Assembly: GCF_024979315.1 (NCBI RefSeq)
Contig: NZ_JANLCK010000004.1
Coordinates: 62,001 to 126,000 of the forward strand
Direction of reading: 5' to 3'
Source of the DNA: Herbiconiux oxytropis
GTDB taxonomy: Bacteria > Actinomycetota > Actinomycetes > Actinomycetales > Microbacteriaceae
DNA length: 64,000 bases
The first letter of the stretch is position 1. The number at the start of each line of letters is the position of its first letter. The notes below the pieces were generated by a model. That model saw only the letters and a list, made by a program, of their open reading frames with translations. It was not told the DNA's origin and did not search any database. Below, piece by piece: positions 8,851-18,277 of the stretch. Made by a program: the position numbers and the translations under genes.

Positions 8851-9942
8851 TCAGGATGCGATCTCTTGGTACGCGGTGAACAGCATCGAGCTGTCGGGAC
8901 CCTGCAGCACGGTGGGCCGCGCGAGGTCGTCGAGCACGATGAACCGCAGCATGCTGCCACGCGCCTTCTTGTCGCGCTGCATCGTGGCGAGGAGGGTCGG
9001 CCAGCGGCCGGCCGGGTACTCAGTCGGCAGGGTGAGCGAGGTCAGGATGCGACGGTGACGGTCGACCACCTCGTCCGACAGCGAACCGGTCAGTCGGCCG
9101 AGCTCGGCCGCGAACATCATGCCCACCGCCACGGCGGCCCCGTGCCGCCACTGGTAGCGCTCGGCGTGCTCGATGGCGTGGCCGAGGGTGTGCCCGTAGT
9201 TGAGGATCTCGCGGAGGCCGGCCTCCTTGAAGTCGCTCGAGACCACGCGGGCCTTGACCGTGATCGACAACTCGACGAGCCGGCGGAACTCGGGGGTCGC
9301 CGGGTCGGTCGCGGCGTCGAGGTCGGCCTCGATGATGTCCAGGATCTCGGGCTCGGCGATGAAGCCGCACTTCACGACCTCGCCGAAGCCGGCGAGGATC
9401 TCGTTGCGGGCGAGCCCTTCGAGCTGGTCGAGGTCGGCCACCACGAGGCTCGGTGCATAGAAGGCGCCCACGAGGTTCTTGCCCTCGTTGGTGTTGATGC
9501 CGGTCTTGCCGCCCACGGCCGCGTCGACCATGCCGAGCAGGGTCGTGGGCGCCTGCACGAGCGTCACGCCGCGGAGCCAGGTGGCGGCCACGAAGCCGGC
9601 CACGTCGGTGACGGCGCCGCCGCCGAAGCCGATCACGGCATCCGTGCGGGTGAAGTCGGCCTGCCCCATGACCTGCCAGCAGAAGGCGGCGACCTCGACC
9701 CGCTTGCCGGCCTCGGCATCCGGGATCTCGGCGAGCAGCACCTCGTAGCGGCCGAGCAGCGACTCGCGGAGGGCCGCGGCGCGGGCCCCGAGGGTGGGCG
9801 GGTGCACGATGAGCACCTTCTGCACTGCGGGGCCGAGGCCGTCGGACACACGGTCGAGGATGCCGCGGCCGACGAGCACGTCGTAGGAGTCGACGCCGGT
9901 GACAGGGATGACGGTGGTGTCGGGACTGGCGGTGTCGGTCAT
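8851..9942 (-). CDS. aroB: 3-Dehydroquinate synthase
   Basis: AroB turns DAHP into 3-dehydroquinate using NAD and a divalent metal. The 363-residue protein shows the NAD-binding region GFGGGAVTDVAGFVAATWLRG, QAPTTLLGMVDAAVGGKTGIN, and the metal ligands in GEVVKCGFI and NYGHTLGHAIE. The ATG at 9942 overlaps the aroK stop (ATGA). An open frame extends further upstream but only as an antiphase shadow of aroK, so it was not used. Confidence 0.96.
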   Translation of the reverse strand: MTDTASPDTTVIPVTGVDSYDVLVGRGILDRVSDGLGPAVQKVLIVHPPTLGARAAALRESLLGRYEVLLAEIPDAEAGKRVEVAAFCWQVMGQADFTRTDAVIGFGGGAVTDVAGFVAATWLRGVTLVQAPTTLLGMVDAAVGGKTGINTNEGKNLVGAFYAPSLVVADLDQLEGLARNEILAGFGEVVKCGFIAEPEILDIIEADLDAATDPATPEFRRLVELSITVKARVVSSDFKEAGLREILNYGHTLGHAIEHAERYQWRHGAAVAVGMMFAAELGRLTGSLSDEVVDRHRRILTSLTLPTEYPAGRWPTLLATMQRDKKARGSMLRFIVLDDLARPTVLQGPDSSMLFTAYQEIAS

Positions 9943-10448
9943 CGTGCGTTCTCCTGGCTTGCGGTGCGGCTGCGGACCCAGCCGGCGAGATCGGCGGCCA
10001 CCTGGTCGGTGGGCCGGTCGGAGGTGTCGACCACGTGGTCGGCGAGGCGCTCGTAGAGGTCGCGGCGCTTCTCGTAGAGCGCGATCCATGAGGCGAGGTC
10101 GGGCACGAGCGGGCGCTTGCCGTTGCCGAGCCGCGACTCGACGGCGTGCGGCTGCACCGTGAGGAGCACCACAGGGAGAGCCGCGATGTCCCGCTGGGTT
10201 TCCGGATCGAGCACCGCTCCCCCTCCGAACGAGACGACGGCCGAGGTGTCGAGAGCTCGCACCACCTCGGCCCGTTCGAGCGAGCGGAAGTGCGGTTCGC
10301 CCTTCGACGAGAAGATCTCGGGGATGGGGCCGTGGGCGGCCACGATGAGCTTGTCGGTGTCGACGAACGGCACGCCGAGCAGCCTCGCCACGCGCTTGCC
10401 TATGCGGGTCTTGCCGGCGGCCGGCGGGCCGATCAGCACGACCGTCAT
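9939..10448 (-). CDS. aroK: Shikimate kinase
   Basis: This 169-residue kinase phosphorylates shikimate. It opens with a P-loop [21 protein letters not shown] (GPPAAGKT at residues 7-14), then the shikimate-binding DTDKLI, the [13 protein letters not shown] motif and the [12 protein letters not shown] motif; KRPLV near residue 120 matches the lid. It overlaps aroC and aroB by four bases at each end (ATGA), so aroC-aroK-aroB are translationally coupled. Length is normal for a stand-alone AroK. Confidence 0.95.
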   Translation of the reverse strand: MTVVLIGPPAAGKTRIGKRVARLLGVPFVDTDKLIVAAHGPIPEIFSSKGEPHFRSLERAEVVRALDTSAVVSFGGGAVLDPETQRDIAALPVVLLTVQPHAVESRLGNGKRPLVPDLASWIALYEKRRDLYERLADHVVDTSDRPTDQVAADLAGWVRSRTASQENAR

Positions 10449-11656
10449 GCGCGGACGATGCCGGTGCGGAGCGCCTCGGGGATGGCGGCGAGGTACGACT
10501 CGAGGTTGCGCCTGGTCTCGCCGACGGAGTCTCCGCCGAACTTCTCCAGCACGGCGTTCGCGAGCACGAGCGCGGTCATGGCCTCGGCGACGACACCCGA
10601 GGCGGGCACGGCGCAGACGTCGGAGCGCTGGTGGTGCGCCGCCGCCTCCTCGCCGGTCGCGACGTCGATCGTGTGGAGGGCGTGGGGCACGGTCGCGATG
10701 GGCTTCATGCCGGCGCGCACGCGCAGCACGGTGCCGGTGGACATGCCTCCCTCGGTGCCGCCTGCACGGTCCGTCGAACGCGTGATCTCCCTGTTGCCGA
10801 CGGGGCCTTCGCGGTAGAGCTCGTCGTGCGCCTCGGAACCGCGGCGGCGGGTGGTCTCGAAGCCGTCGCCGACCTCGACGCCCTTGATGGCCTGGATGCC
10901 CATGAGCGCCGCGGCCAGCTGCGAGTCGAGCCGGCGGTCCCAGTGCACGTGCGAGCCGAGCCCGGGCGGAAGGCCGTAGGCGAGCACCTCGACGACGCCG
11001 CCGAGGGTGTCTCCGTCCTTCCGGGCGTCGTCGATCTCGGCCACCATGAGCGCGCTCGTCGCGGCGTCCCAGCAGCGCACCGGATCGGCGTCGAGGGCGT
11101 CGACGTCTGTCGGCAGGGGCAGCGGGCTGCCGTCGGGCACCCGCACCGGTCCGATCGCGAGGGTGTGGCTGACGAGCGTGATGCCGAGCTCGCCGAGAAA
11201 AGCCCGGGCCACGGCGCCGAGCGCCACCCGGGCGGCGGTCTCGCGGGCGCTCGCGCGTTCGAGAATGGGGCGCGCCTCGTCGAAGTCGTACTTCTGCATG
11301 CCCACGAGGTCGGCGTGACCGGGGCGCGGACGCGTGAGGGGGGCGCTGCGACCCTTCCCGGGGAGCTCCTCGGCGGGGGCCTCGACGGCCATCACGTCGG
11401 TCCACTTCGGCCACTCGGTGTTGCCGATGCGCACGGCGACGGGGCTGCCGAGGGTGCGGCCGTGCACGACGCCGCCGGACATCGCCAGCTCGTCCTGCTC
11501 GAACTTCATCCGGGCCCCCCGGCCGTAGCCGAGCTTGCGGCGCGCCAGATCGGTGCGCAGGTCATCGAGGGAGACGGGGATGCCGGAGGGGAGTCCTTCG
11601 ACGATCGCGATGAGTTCTTGACCGTGGGACTCGCCGGCGGTGAGCCAACGGAGCAT
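10445..11656 (-). CDS. aroC: Chorismate synthase
   Basis: AroC converts EPSP to chorismate with reduced FMN. The 403-residue protein begins [21 protein letters not shown], the diagnostic N-terminal motif, then [18 protein letters not shown], and carries [14 protein letters not shown] plus the C-terminal [20 protein letters not shown]. There is a 36-bp gap to aroE upstream; the downstream junction overlaps aroK. Confidence 0.97.
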   Translation of the reverse strand: MLRWLTAGESHGQELIAIVEGLPSGIPVSLDDLRTDLARRKLGYGRGARMKFEQDELAMSGGVVHGRTLGSPVAVRIGNTEWPKWTDVMAVEAPAEELPGKGRSAPLTRPRPGHADLVGMQKYDFDEARPILERASARETAARVALGAVARAFLGELGITLVSHTLAIGPVRVPDGSPLPLPTDVDALDADPVRCWDAATSALMVAEIDDARKDGDTLGGVVEVLAYGLPPGLGSHVHWDRRLDSQLAAALMGIQAIKGVEVGDGFETTRRRGSEAHDELYREGPVGNREITRSTDRAGGTEGGMSTGTVLRVRAGMKPIATVPHALHTIDVATGEEAAAHHQRSDVCAVPASGVVAEAMTALVLANAVLEKFGGDSVGETRRNLESYLAAIPEALRTGIVRA

Positions 11657-11692
11657 ATTAGAGATCTTCCCACAGACGAGGAAGCCTCTCCG

Positions 11693-12556
11693 TCAGGGCA
11701 GGTCCACGGCTCCCAGGAGCTCTGCCGTGAGGGGCTCCTCATCGGGGAGGGGGACGAGGGGGTCGCCGTTCACGAAGATGCGGACCTGGGCCACCGCCTG
11801 GTGGACGAGCATGGCGAGGCCCGGGATGGTGGGGCTGCCCGCGGCCTCCCAGACGCTCGCGAGCTCGCTCGGCCAGGGGTGGTAGGCCACGTCGAGGAGG
11901 GTCGACGAGCCGGGCGCCGCCGCGCCCTCGAAGCGGGTGTGGGCGCCCACACCGCCGGGGAGGGTGCTGATCGTGACGTCGGGAGCGAGCGAGAGCACCG
12001 CGGGGTCGTCGAGAGCGACGACGGCCGAGGTGAGGCCCGCCGCGCGCGCCGACTCCACGACGTCCGCGGCCTTCGACGGTGTGCGCAGCACGATGTCGAC
12101 GTGCTCCGCCCCGAGCTGCGCCGCGGCCACGACCGCCGAACGGGCCGTCGCGCCCCCGCCCACGATCACCGCGTGGGTCGCGAGCGAGATGCCACCGCGT
12201 CGAACGGCCTCGGTGATGCCGTGCACATCGGTGTTGAATCCCGAGAGCCGCCGCTGGTTGCCGTCATGCTCCAGCAGTACGGTGTTCACGGCCCCCGTGG
12301 CTCGCGCCATGGCGTCGACCTCGTCGACGAGCGGCAGCACGGTCTCCTTGAGCGGCATCGTGAGTGACAGCCCGCGCCAGGAGTCGTCCAAGCCTCGCAC
12401 GAACCCCTCGAGCGAGTCTGCGGGCATCTCGACGGCCTCGTACTCCCACGGCAGCCCGAGGGCGGCGTAGGCCGTGCGGTGCAGCAGGGGCGAGCGGGAG
12501 TGCCCGATGGGCGACCCGAGCACCGCGAGGCGACGTGCGGAGCCGAGGTGCGTCAT
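11693..12556 (-). CDS. aroE: Shikimate dehydrogenase
   Basis: AroE reduces 3-dehydroshikimate with NADPH. The 287-residue protein has the shikimate site GSPIGHSRSPLLHRTAY (residues 14-30), the catalytic Lys/Asp region SLTMPLKETVLPLVDEVDA, GAVNTV, and a Rossmann-type segment HAVIVGGGATARSAVVAA. The motif SLTMPLKE replaces the more usual NVTxPxK but keeps the catalytic lysine. It starts 7 bp after the mltG stop. Confidence 0.93.
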   Translation of the reverse strand: MTHLGSARRLAVLGSPIGHSRSPLLHRTAYAALGLPWEYEAVEMPADSLEGFVRGLDDSWRGLSLTMPLKETVLPLVDEVDAMARATGAVNTVLLEHDGNQRRLSGFNTDVHGITEAVRRGGISLATHAVIVGGGATARSAVVAAAQLGAEHVDIVLRTPSKAADVVESARAAGLTSAVVALDDPAVLSLAPDVTISTLPGGVGAHTRFEGAAAPGSSTLLDVAYHPWPSELASVWEAAGSPTIPGLAMLVHQAVAQVRIFVNGDPLVPLPDEEPLTAELLGAVDLP

Positions 12557-12563
12557 CCGGTGC

Positions 12564-13814
12564 CTACTCGATCTCGGGGTGCGCCGCCCACCACGCCTGC
12601 AGCCGCTCCACGGCCGCCGCGTGCTGGTCGACCGTCTCGGAGAACACCGTCTCGCCGGTGTCGAGGTCGACCGTCACGAAGAAGAACCACGGGCCGTCGG
12701 CCGGGTTGAGCGCGGCGTTGATGGCGTCGTCACCGGGGTTGGCGATGGGGCCGGCGGGCAGCCCCGGGTAGAGGTAGGTGTTGTAGATGTTCGCGGGGTC
12801 CTCGCGCTCGGCCTGCGTGGTCTCGACGCGGCTGTGGCCGGCGCCGTAGGCGATGGTCGCATCCGACTCCATGTTCCAGCCGGCGTCGAGCCGGTTCTGG
12901 AACACGCGGGCCACCTTCGCCATGTCCTCCACGCTGCCCGCCTCCTTCTGGATGAGGGCGGCGAACGAGAGCACACGCAGCCGGTCCTCGGCGGGCACTC
13001 CGGCCGCGTCGAGCGACTGGAACGTGCGGTTGACCATCGTCGTGATCATGGTCTCGGGGGTGTCGCCCGGCTCGAAGGTGTAGGTGGCCGGAAAGAGGAA
13101 GCCCTCGATGCTCGGCGCCTCGGCCGGCACGCCGAGGGCGGCGTAGTTCGCGCCCACGGCCTGGAACTGCTCGATCGGAAGGCCCGTCACGTCGGCGAGC
13201 TCCTGGTAGATGCCGGCGGCACTCGAGCCCTCGGGGATGGTGACGGTGTTGTCGACCTTGTTGGCGGGGTCGAGCAGGGCGTCGAGCGCGGAGCGGGCGC
13301 TCATCTGCTCGGCGAGGCGGAACGTGCCGGGATTGAACACCGGCTCGGGTGTGGTGGAGACCAGCTCCTGGTAGAAGGCCGACGAGCTCTTCACGACTCC
13401 GGCCGACTCCAGGTTGTCGCCGATGACCTCCCCGACGTCGCCGGAGTTGATGACGAACATCACCTCTCCGGTGCCGGTGCCCTGGTAGTCCTCGACCTCG
13501 TTGCCGGCGAGGGCTGTCTGGATCTGCGACCCGAAGGTGTTCCAGACGAAGACGCCGCCCCCCACCAGGAGGCCGACGGCCACGACCGTGAAGATCAATC
13601 CGCCGACCCAGCGGCGCGGTTTCTTCTCGCGCCCGCCACCGGCTCCGCCTCCGCCCACCCGGCCACCCCGCCGGCCGCCCGAGGCGGCCTGGGGGGCACG
13701 CGCCGCCTCCGACATCCGGGCGTCGCGCCGCGAGCGCGGCACGTTCTGAGGCCTCTCGGGCTCTCGGAAGAACTCGGCGAACGGGTGGTCTTCAGGTGGC
13801 TGTCGGTCAGTCAC
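12564..13814 (-). CDS. mltG: Endolytic murein transglycosylase MltG
   Basis: MltG cleaves nascent glycan strands at the membrane and sets their length. The 416-residue protein has a cytoplasmic N-terminus rich in Arg/Pro (PERPQNVPRSRRDAR), one membrane segment (about residues 72-92, VGGLIFTVVAVGLLVGGGVFVW), a LysM-like region and the YceG catalytic domain with the catalytic Glu in LIQKEAGSVEDM and VFQNRLDAGWNMESDATIAYG. I chose the GTG at 13814 (AAGGA upstream): it overlaps the ruvX stop as GTGACTGA. A longer in-frame ATG at 13874 would overlap ruvX by 68 bases. Confidence 0.92.
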   Translation of the reverse strand: MTDRQPPEDHPFAEFFREPERPQNVPRSRRDARMSEAARAPQAASGGRRGGRVGGGGAGGGREKKPRRWVGGLIFTVVAVGLLVGGGVFVWNTFGSQIQTALAGNEVEDYQGTGTGEVMFVINSGDVGEVIGDNLESAGVVKSSSAFYQELVSTTPEPVFNPGTFRLAEQMSARSALDALLDPANKVDNTVTIPEGSSAAGIYQELADVTGLPIEQFQAVGANYAALGVPAEAPSIEGFLFPATYTFEPGDTPETMITTMVNRTFQSLDAAGVPAEDRLRVLSFAALIQKEAGSVEDMAKVARVFQNRLDAGWNMESDATIAYGAGHSRVETTQAEREDPANIYNTYLYPGLPAGPIANPGDDAINAALNPADGPWFFFVTVDLDTGETVFSETVDQHAAAVERLQAWWAAHPEIE

Positions 13815-14280
13815 GGCCTTTTCCTTGGCTCGGGGCGATGAGGATGCCGGGCGGGTTTCCCGAGGAACGCTCACTGTCCAGAGCGTGCTGCACGAGTATA
13901 ACCGCGGCGACCTGATCGATCACGGGGCGGGATGTTCGGGTGTTCCTGCCGCTCCGGTGCAGAGCAGCCTGGGCTGAGACGGTGCTGAGCCGCTCATCGA
14001 TCATGCGCACAGGGATCCCGCCGTCTGCCAGAAGCACAGCGAAGTCCCGGGCGTCCTGGGTCGAGGCCGTCTCGCCGCCGCTCATCGACAGCGGGAGCCC
14101 CACCACGTACTCGAAGGCGTCGAGCTCCGCGGCGATCTCCCGGATGCGTGCCAGGTCGGAGCCGTCGGAGGAACGCGGCACGGTCTCGACCGGGGTCGCG
14201 AGCATGCCGTGCAGGTCGGTGCGCGCGACGCCGATGCGGGCCTTGCCCACATCGACGCCGATCCGCACTCCTGACCGCAT
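13807..14280 (-). CDS. ruvX: Pre-16S rRNA nuclease / Holliday junction resolvase-like RuvX (YqgF)
   Basis: YqgF-family RNase H-fold nuclease involved in 16S rRNA 5' end maturation; Holliday-junction activity has been reported for some members. The 157-residue protein has IGVDVGKARIGVARTD (first acidic residue), VVGLPLSMSGGE, MIDERLSTVSAQ and IDQVAAVILVQHALD, the conserved acidic positions. It lies 3 bp downstream of alaS and overlaps mltG, the usual actinobacterial order. Confidence 0.93.
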   Translation of the reverse strand: MRSGVRIGVDVGKARIGVARTDLHGMLATPVETVPRSSDGSDLARIREIAAELDAFEYVVGLPLSMSGGETASTQDARDFAVLLADGGIPVRMIDERLSTVSAQAALHRSGRNTRTSRPVIDQVAAVILVQHALDSERSSGNPPGILIAPSQGKGRD

Positions 14281-14283
14281 CCG

Positions 14284-16950
14284 CTACCCGGCGACCGCGC
14301 GCGAGACGGCCTCGAGGGCCGCGCCGATCGCCTGGGTGTCGGTGCCGCCGCCCTGGGCGAGGTCGTCCTTGCCGCCCCCACCGCCGCCGAGCACGCCCGC
14401 GGCGAGCTTGGCCAGGGCGCCGGCCTTGGCGCCCGAGGCGCGAGCGGCCTCGGTGGTGGCCACGATCACGACGGGCTTGTCGCCGGCCACGGCGGCCAGT
14501 GCCACCACGGCCGCTCCGGTCCCGGATGCAGTGAGCGCCTCGCGCACACCGGTCACGAGCTGGCGCAGCTCGTCGGCCGAGCGGAGCGTGCCGACGTTCT
14601 CGGCGACCAGCGTGACCGTTCCCGCGGGCTGCGCCGTGGCGGCTAGATCCGGGATGCGGGTGGCCAGGGCGCCGGCCTCGAAGGCTGCGATCTTCTTCTC
14701 GGCGGCCTTGAGGTTGGCGCTGAGATCGGCGATGCGGCCGGCGAGCTCGTCGCGCGGGGCCTTGAGCGACGAGGTGAGCTGCGCCACGAGGGCGCGTTCG
14801 GCGGCGAACTCGCGGAACGCCTCGAGGCCCACGAGGGCCTCGACGCGACGGTTGGTCGAGCCGATCGACGACTCGCCCTGCAGGTTGATCATGCCGATCT
14901 GGGCGCTCGAGGAGACGTGGGTGCCTGCGCACAGCTCGCGCGACCACGGGCCGCCGATGTCGACCATCCGCACGACGTCGCCGTACTTCTCGCCGAAGAG
15001 GGCCATGGCGCCCATCGAGCGCGCCTCGTCGATCGGCAGCTCGCGCGTGACCACCTCGAGGTCGGAGCGGATGGCGATGTTCGCCTTCTCCTCGATCTCG
15101 GTGCGGGTCTCGAACGAGAGCGGCTGGTTCCACGAGAAGTCGAGCCGCATGTAGCCGGCCTTGTTGTAGGAGCCGGCCTGGTGCGCCTCGGAGCCGAGGG
15201 TCTCGCGGAGCGCCGCGTGGATGAGGTGGGTGGCCGAGTGCGCCTGGGTGGCGCCGCGGCGCCAGTCGCGATCCACGACGCTGCGTGCGGTGTCGCCCAC
15301 GGCGATCTGGCCGCTCGTGACCTCGGCCCGGTGGCTCACGAGCCCCTTGACCGGCTTCTGCACGTCGAGCACGGTGAGTTCGAAGCCCTGGCCCACGATC
15401 GTTCCGGCGTCGGCCTCCTGGCCGCCGGACTCGGCGTAGAGCGCGGTCTCGGCGAGGATGACCTCGACCTGCTCCCCCGCCACGGCGCTCGCGACCGAGA
15501 CGCCGTCGAGGATCAGGCCGAGCACCGAGCCCTCGGCCTCGAGCTCGTCGTAGCCGCGGAACACCGTCTCGCCGAGGGCGCGGAACTGGCTGTAGACGGT
15601 GAGGTCGGTGATGCCGAGCTTCTTGGCCTTGGCGTCGGCCTTGGCGCGCTGCTTCTGCTCGGCCATAAGCGACTCGAAGGCCACTCGGTCGACCGTGATG
15701 CCCGACTCCTCGGCGATCTCGAGCGTGAGGTCGATCGGGAAGCCGTAGGTGTCGTGCAGGAGGAACGCGGTGTCACCCGGGAGCTCGGTGGCCCCGCCCT
15801 GCTTGGTGGCTCCGACGGCGAGGTCGAGGATCTGGGTGCCGCCCGAGAGAGTGCGCAGGAACGACTCCTCCTCGGCGTAGGCGCCGCGCGAGATGCGGGC
15901 GTAGTCGGCCTCCACCTCGGGGTAGGCGGCCTTCATGGCGTCGCGCGAGGCGGTGAGCAGCTCGGGCATGGTGGGGGCGTCGACGCCGAGCAGGCGCATC
16001 GAGCGCACCGTGCGGCGGAGGAGGCGGCGCAGGATGTAGCCGCGGCCCTCGTTCGAGGGCGTCACGCCGTCGCTCATGAGCATGAGAGCGGATCGCACGT
16101 GGTCGGCGACCACGCGCATCCGCACGTCGTCGTCGTGGTCGGCCCCGTAGCGCCGGCCGGAGATCTCGGCGGCGCGGTCGAGCACCGGGCGCACCTGGTC
16201 GATCTCGTAGAGGTTCTCGACGCCCTGCTTGAGGAACGCGACGCGCTCGAGGCCCATGCCGGTGTCGATGTTCTTGCGCGGCAGTTCGCCGAGGATCTCG
16301 AACTCGGTCTTGGAGGTGCCCTCGCCACGCAGGTACTGCATGAACACGAGGTTCCAGATCTCGATGTAGCGGCTCTCGTCGGCTGCCGGGCCGCCCTCCA
16401 CACCGTAGGCGGGGCCGCGGTCGAAGTAGATCTCGGAGCAGGGACCGGCGGGGCCGGGCTGGCCGGTCGACCAGTAGTTGTCCTCTTTGCCGAAGCGTTG
16501 GATGCGGGAATCCGGAACCCCCGCCACCCGCTTCCAGATGTCGATCGCTTCGTCGTCGTCCTCGTAGACCGTCACCCACAGGTCGCGCTCCGCGAAGCCG
16601 AGGCCGCCGTCGGCCTCGCTCGAGGTGAGCAGCTCCCAGGCGTAGCCGATCGCGCCCTCCTTGAAGTAGTCGCCGAAGGAGAAGTTGCCGTTCATCTGGA
16701 AGAACGTGCCGTGCCGGGTGGTCTTGCCGACCTCCTCGATGTCGAGGGTGCGGATGCACTTCTGCACGCTCGTGGCACGCGGGTACGGCGCGGGGACCAA
16801 GCCGGAGAGGTAGGGGATGAACGGGACCATGCCCGCCACGGTGAACAGCAGCGATGGGTCGTCGGAGACGAGGGAGGCCGAGGGCACGACGGTGTGCCCC
16901 CGATCGCCGAAGAAGGTCAGCCAGCGGGAGCGGATGTCAGCGGTCTGCAC
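14284..16950 (-). CDS. alaS: Alanyl-tRNA synthetase
   Basis: AlaRS charges and edits tRNA-Ala. The 888-residue protein begins MQTADIRSRWLTFFGDRGHT with the class II catalytic core (RHGTFFQMNGNFSFGDYFK, GPCSEIYFD, GMGLERVA), the editing domain with zinc motif HSATHLIHAAL and CAGTHVSSSAQIGM, and a C-terminal domain ending in a Gly-rich GGGGGGKDDLAQGGGTDTQA segment. Full length for the family. It is followed by ruvX after 3 bp and preceded by two small membrane-protein genes, a widespread actinobacterial arrangement. Confidence 0.97.
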   Translation of the reverse strand: MQTADIRSRWLTFFGDRGHTVVPSASLVSDDPSLLFTVAGMVPFIPYLSGLVPAPYPRATSVQKCIRTLDIEEVGKTTRHGTFFQMNGNFSFGDYFKEGAIGYAWELLTSSEADGGLGFAERDLWVTVYEDDDEAIDIWKRVAGVPDSRIQRFGKEDNYWSTGQPGPAGPCSEIYFDRGPAYGVEGGPAADESRYIEIWNLVFMQYLRGEGTSKTEFEILGELPRKNIDTGMGLERVAFLKQGVENLYEIDQVRPVLDRAAEISGRRYGADHDDDVRMRVVADHVRSALMLMSDGVTPSNEGRGYILRRLLRRTVRSMRLLGVDAPTMPELLTASRDAMKAAYPEVEADYARISRGAYAEEESFLRTLSGGTQILDLAVGATKQGGATELPGDTAFLLHDTYGFPIDLTLEIAEESGITVDRVAFESLMAEQKQRAKADAKAKKLGITDLTVYSQFRALGETVFRGYDELEAEGSVLGLILDGVSVASAVAGEQVEVILAETALYAESGGQEADAGTIVGQGFELTVLDVQKPVKGLVSHRAEVTSGQIAVGDTARSVVDRDWRRGATQAHSATHLIHAALRETLGSEAHQAGSYNKAGYMRLDFSWNQPLSFETRTEIEEKANIAIRSDLEVVTRELPIDEARSMGAMALFGEKYGDVVRMVDIGGPWSRELCAGTHVSSSAQIGMINLQGESSIGSTNRRVEALVGLEAFREFAAERALVAQLTSSLKAPRDELAGRIADLSANLKAAEKKIAAFEAGALATRIPDLAATAQPAGTVTLVAENVGTLRSADELRQLVTGVREALTASGTGAAVVALAAVAGDKPVVIVATTEAARASGAKAGALAKLAAGVLGGGGGGKDDLAQGGGTDTQAIGAALEAVSRAVAG

Positions 16951-16958
16951 CTCGCGGA

Positions 16959-17153
16959 CTACTTGGCGTCGGCGATGGCGGAACGGAGCTCGGCCTCGCG
17001 CTCACGGTAGCCGTCGACGAGCGAGTCGCCGAACTCCTTGGTGCGCTTGTCGAGGTCTTTGAAGAACTGCTTGCCGCTCTTCGTCTGGTTGAACTGGTGG
17101 GCTGCCAGGAACCCGATGCCGATTCCGGCGATGAGCCACAGGATCTTCTTCAT
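16959..17153 (-). CDS. Small membrane protein upstream of alaS
   Basis: A 64-residue protein with one N-terminal membrane helix (MKKILWLIAGIGIGFLAAHQ) and a charged amphipathic tail (KDLDKRTKEFGDSLVDGYREREAELRSAIADA). It has a ribosome binding site GAGGAGAACGAC before the ATG and lies 8 bp before alaS. Similar short genes accompany DUF948 and alaS in other Microbacteriaceae. No function is known to me. Confidence 0.7.
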   Translation of the reverse strand: MKKILWLIAGIGIGFLAAHQFNQTKSGKQFFKDLDKRTKEFGDSLVDGYREREAELRSAIADAK

Positions 17154-17195
17154 GTCGTTCTCCTCGTGCGAGTCGGTGCGAAAGCTCCGACCAGT

Positions 17196-17552
17196 TTAGT
17201 CCCGGCGGCGGATGCCCACGAGCGCGGTGCGCACGGCGGCGCTGAAGCCGGCGAGCTTGATCAGGGGCCCGCCGACGGAGGCGGCGAACAGCGCCACGAG
17301 CGACGAGACGTTGCCCGTGACCTCTTCGACGTTCTTCGTGATCGAGTCGACGCGGGCGAGCTGCCGGTTGGCCTCCTGCACCGTGACGGTCGACTCGGAG
17401 AGGATCGGCGTGATGCCGTCGCTGACGTCCTTGATCGAGTCGCGGGTCTGGTCGAAGACTCCCCCGAGCTTGACCAGCGGGATGGCGAGGAGTCCGACGA
17501 GCACGGCGAACACGCCCGCTGCGATGAGGCCGGCGATGTCTCCACCAGTCAT
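17196..17552 (-). CDS. DUF948 family membrane protein
   Basis: A 118-residue protein with an N-terminal membrane helix (about residues 5-27, DIAGLIAAGVFAVLVGLLAIPLV), then a heptad-like helical region (TRDSIKDVSDGITPILSESTVTVQEANRQLARVDSITKNVEEV) and a second hydrophobic stretch (SSLVALFAASVGGPLIKLAGF). This matches the DUF948 family, general stress-type or envelope-associated proteins of unknown role, regularly found upstream of alaS in actinobacteria. Confidence 0.75.
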   Translation of the reverse strand: MTGGDIAGLIAAGVFAVLVGLLAIPLVKLGGVFDQTRDSIKDVSDGITPILSESTVTVQEANRQLARVDSITKNVEEVTGNVSSLVALFAASVGGPLIKLAGFSAAVRTALVGIRRRD

Positions 17553-17577
17553 TGTGAGTGCCCTTCGTTAGACAGAG

Positions 17578-17606
17578 AAAAGCGGGCCACCCGTGGGTGA
17601 CCCGCT
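17578..17606 (-). terminator. rpsD terminator
   Basis: On the minus strand AGCGGGTCACCC pairs with GGGTGGCCCGCT (one G-U type pair) across a short loop, followed by TTTT at 17581-17578. It sits 23 bases after the rpsD stop and upstream of the DUF948 gene, so rpsD is likely a single-gene unit. Confidence 0.75.
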
Positions 17607-17628
17607 CTCCAGTATGCCGTGTCCGCTG

Positions 17629-18258
17629 TTAGCGGGCGGCGTAGTACTCCACGACGAGCTGCACTTCGCAGGTCACGGGGACCTCGGCGCGCTTCGGGCG
17701 GCGCTCGAGGCGCGCCTGGAGCTTGTCGAGCTCGACCGAGAGGTAGCCCGGGGTCTTCGGCAGGAGGTCGATGTGACCACCGGCGGCGGCGACCTGGAAG
17801 GGCTCGGTGCCCTCGGAGCGGGTCTTGACGTGGATGGTCTGACCCGGCTTCACGCGGAAGGAGGGGCGGTCGACCAGCTGGCCGTCGACCAGGATGTGAC
17901 GGTGCACGACCATCTGACGGGCCTGAGCGGTGGTGCGGGCGAAGCCCGAGCGCAGCACGAGGGCGTCGAGACGCATCTCGAGGAGCTCGACCAGGTTCTC
18001 ACCGGTCAGGCCCTTGGCCTTGCGGGCCTCCTCGAACGCGATCTTCAGCTGCTTCTCGCGGATGCCGTACTGGGCGCGCAGACGCTGCTTCTCGCGCAGA
18101 CGGACGGCGTAGTCGCTGTCCTGCTTGCGCTTGGTGCGGCCGTGCTCGCCAGGAGCGTAGGGGCGCTTCTCGAGGTACTTGGCCGCCTTCGGGGTGAGGG
18201 GGATGCCGAGCGCCCGGGAGAGGCGGGTCTTGCTGCGCGTACGCGACTTGGTAGCCAC
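17629..18258 (-). CDS. rpsD: 30S ribosomal protein S4
   Basis: S4 is a primary 16S rRNA binder that starts 30S assembly. The 209-residue protein has the S4 N-terminal domain (SRALGIPLTPKAAKYLEKRPYAPGEHG) and the S4 RNA-binding domain (about residues 97-160, LEMRLDALVLRSGFARTTAQARQMVVHRHILVDG). It lacks the four zinc cysteines, so it is the zinc-independent C-minus form. The start is GTG at 18258 with AAAGGA upstream. It is transcribed alone, away from the alpha operon, and has a structured leader. Confidence 0.97.
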   Translation of the reverse strand: MATKSRTRSKTRLSRALGIPLTPKAAKYLEKRPYAPGEHGRTKRKQDSDYAVRLREKQRLRAQYGIREKQLKIAFEEARKAKGLTGENLVELLEMRLDALVLRSGFARTTAQARQMVVHRHILVDGQLVDRPSFRVKPGQTIHVKTRSEGTEPFQVAAAGGHIDLLPKTPGYLSVELDKLQARLERRPKRAEVPVTCEVQLVVEYYAAR

Positions 18259-18277
18259 TTACGTCCTTTCGTAGAAA

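Noticed and set aside
9943-10089. Upstream extension of aroB
   Set aside because: It lies inside aroK in another frame; the ATG at 9942 gives the normal protein with an ATGA junction.
14917-17010. Plus-strand frame of about 700 codons opposite alaS
   Set aside because: Composition (Val/Leu/Glu/Gly/His-rich) is the usual antisense shadow of a GC-rich gene, and alaS is certain.
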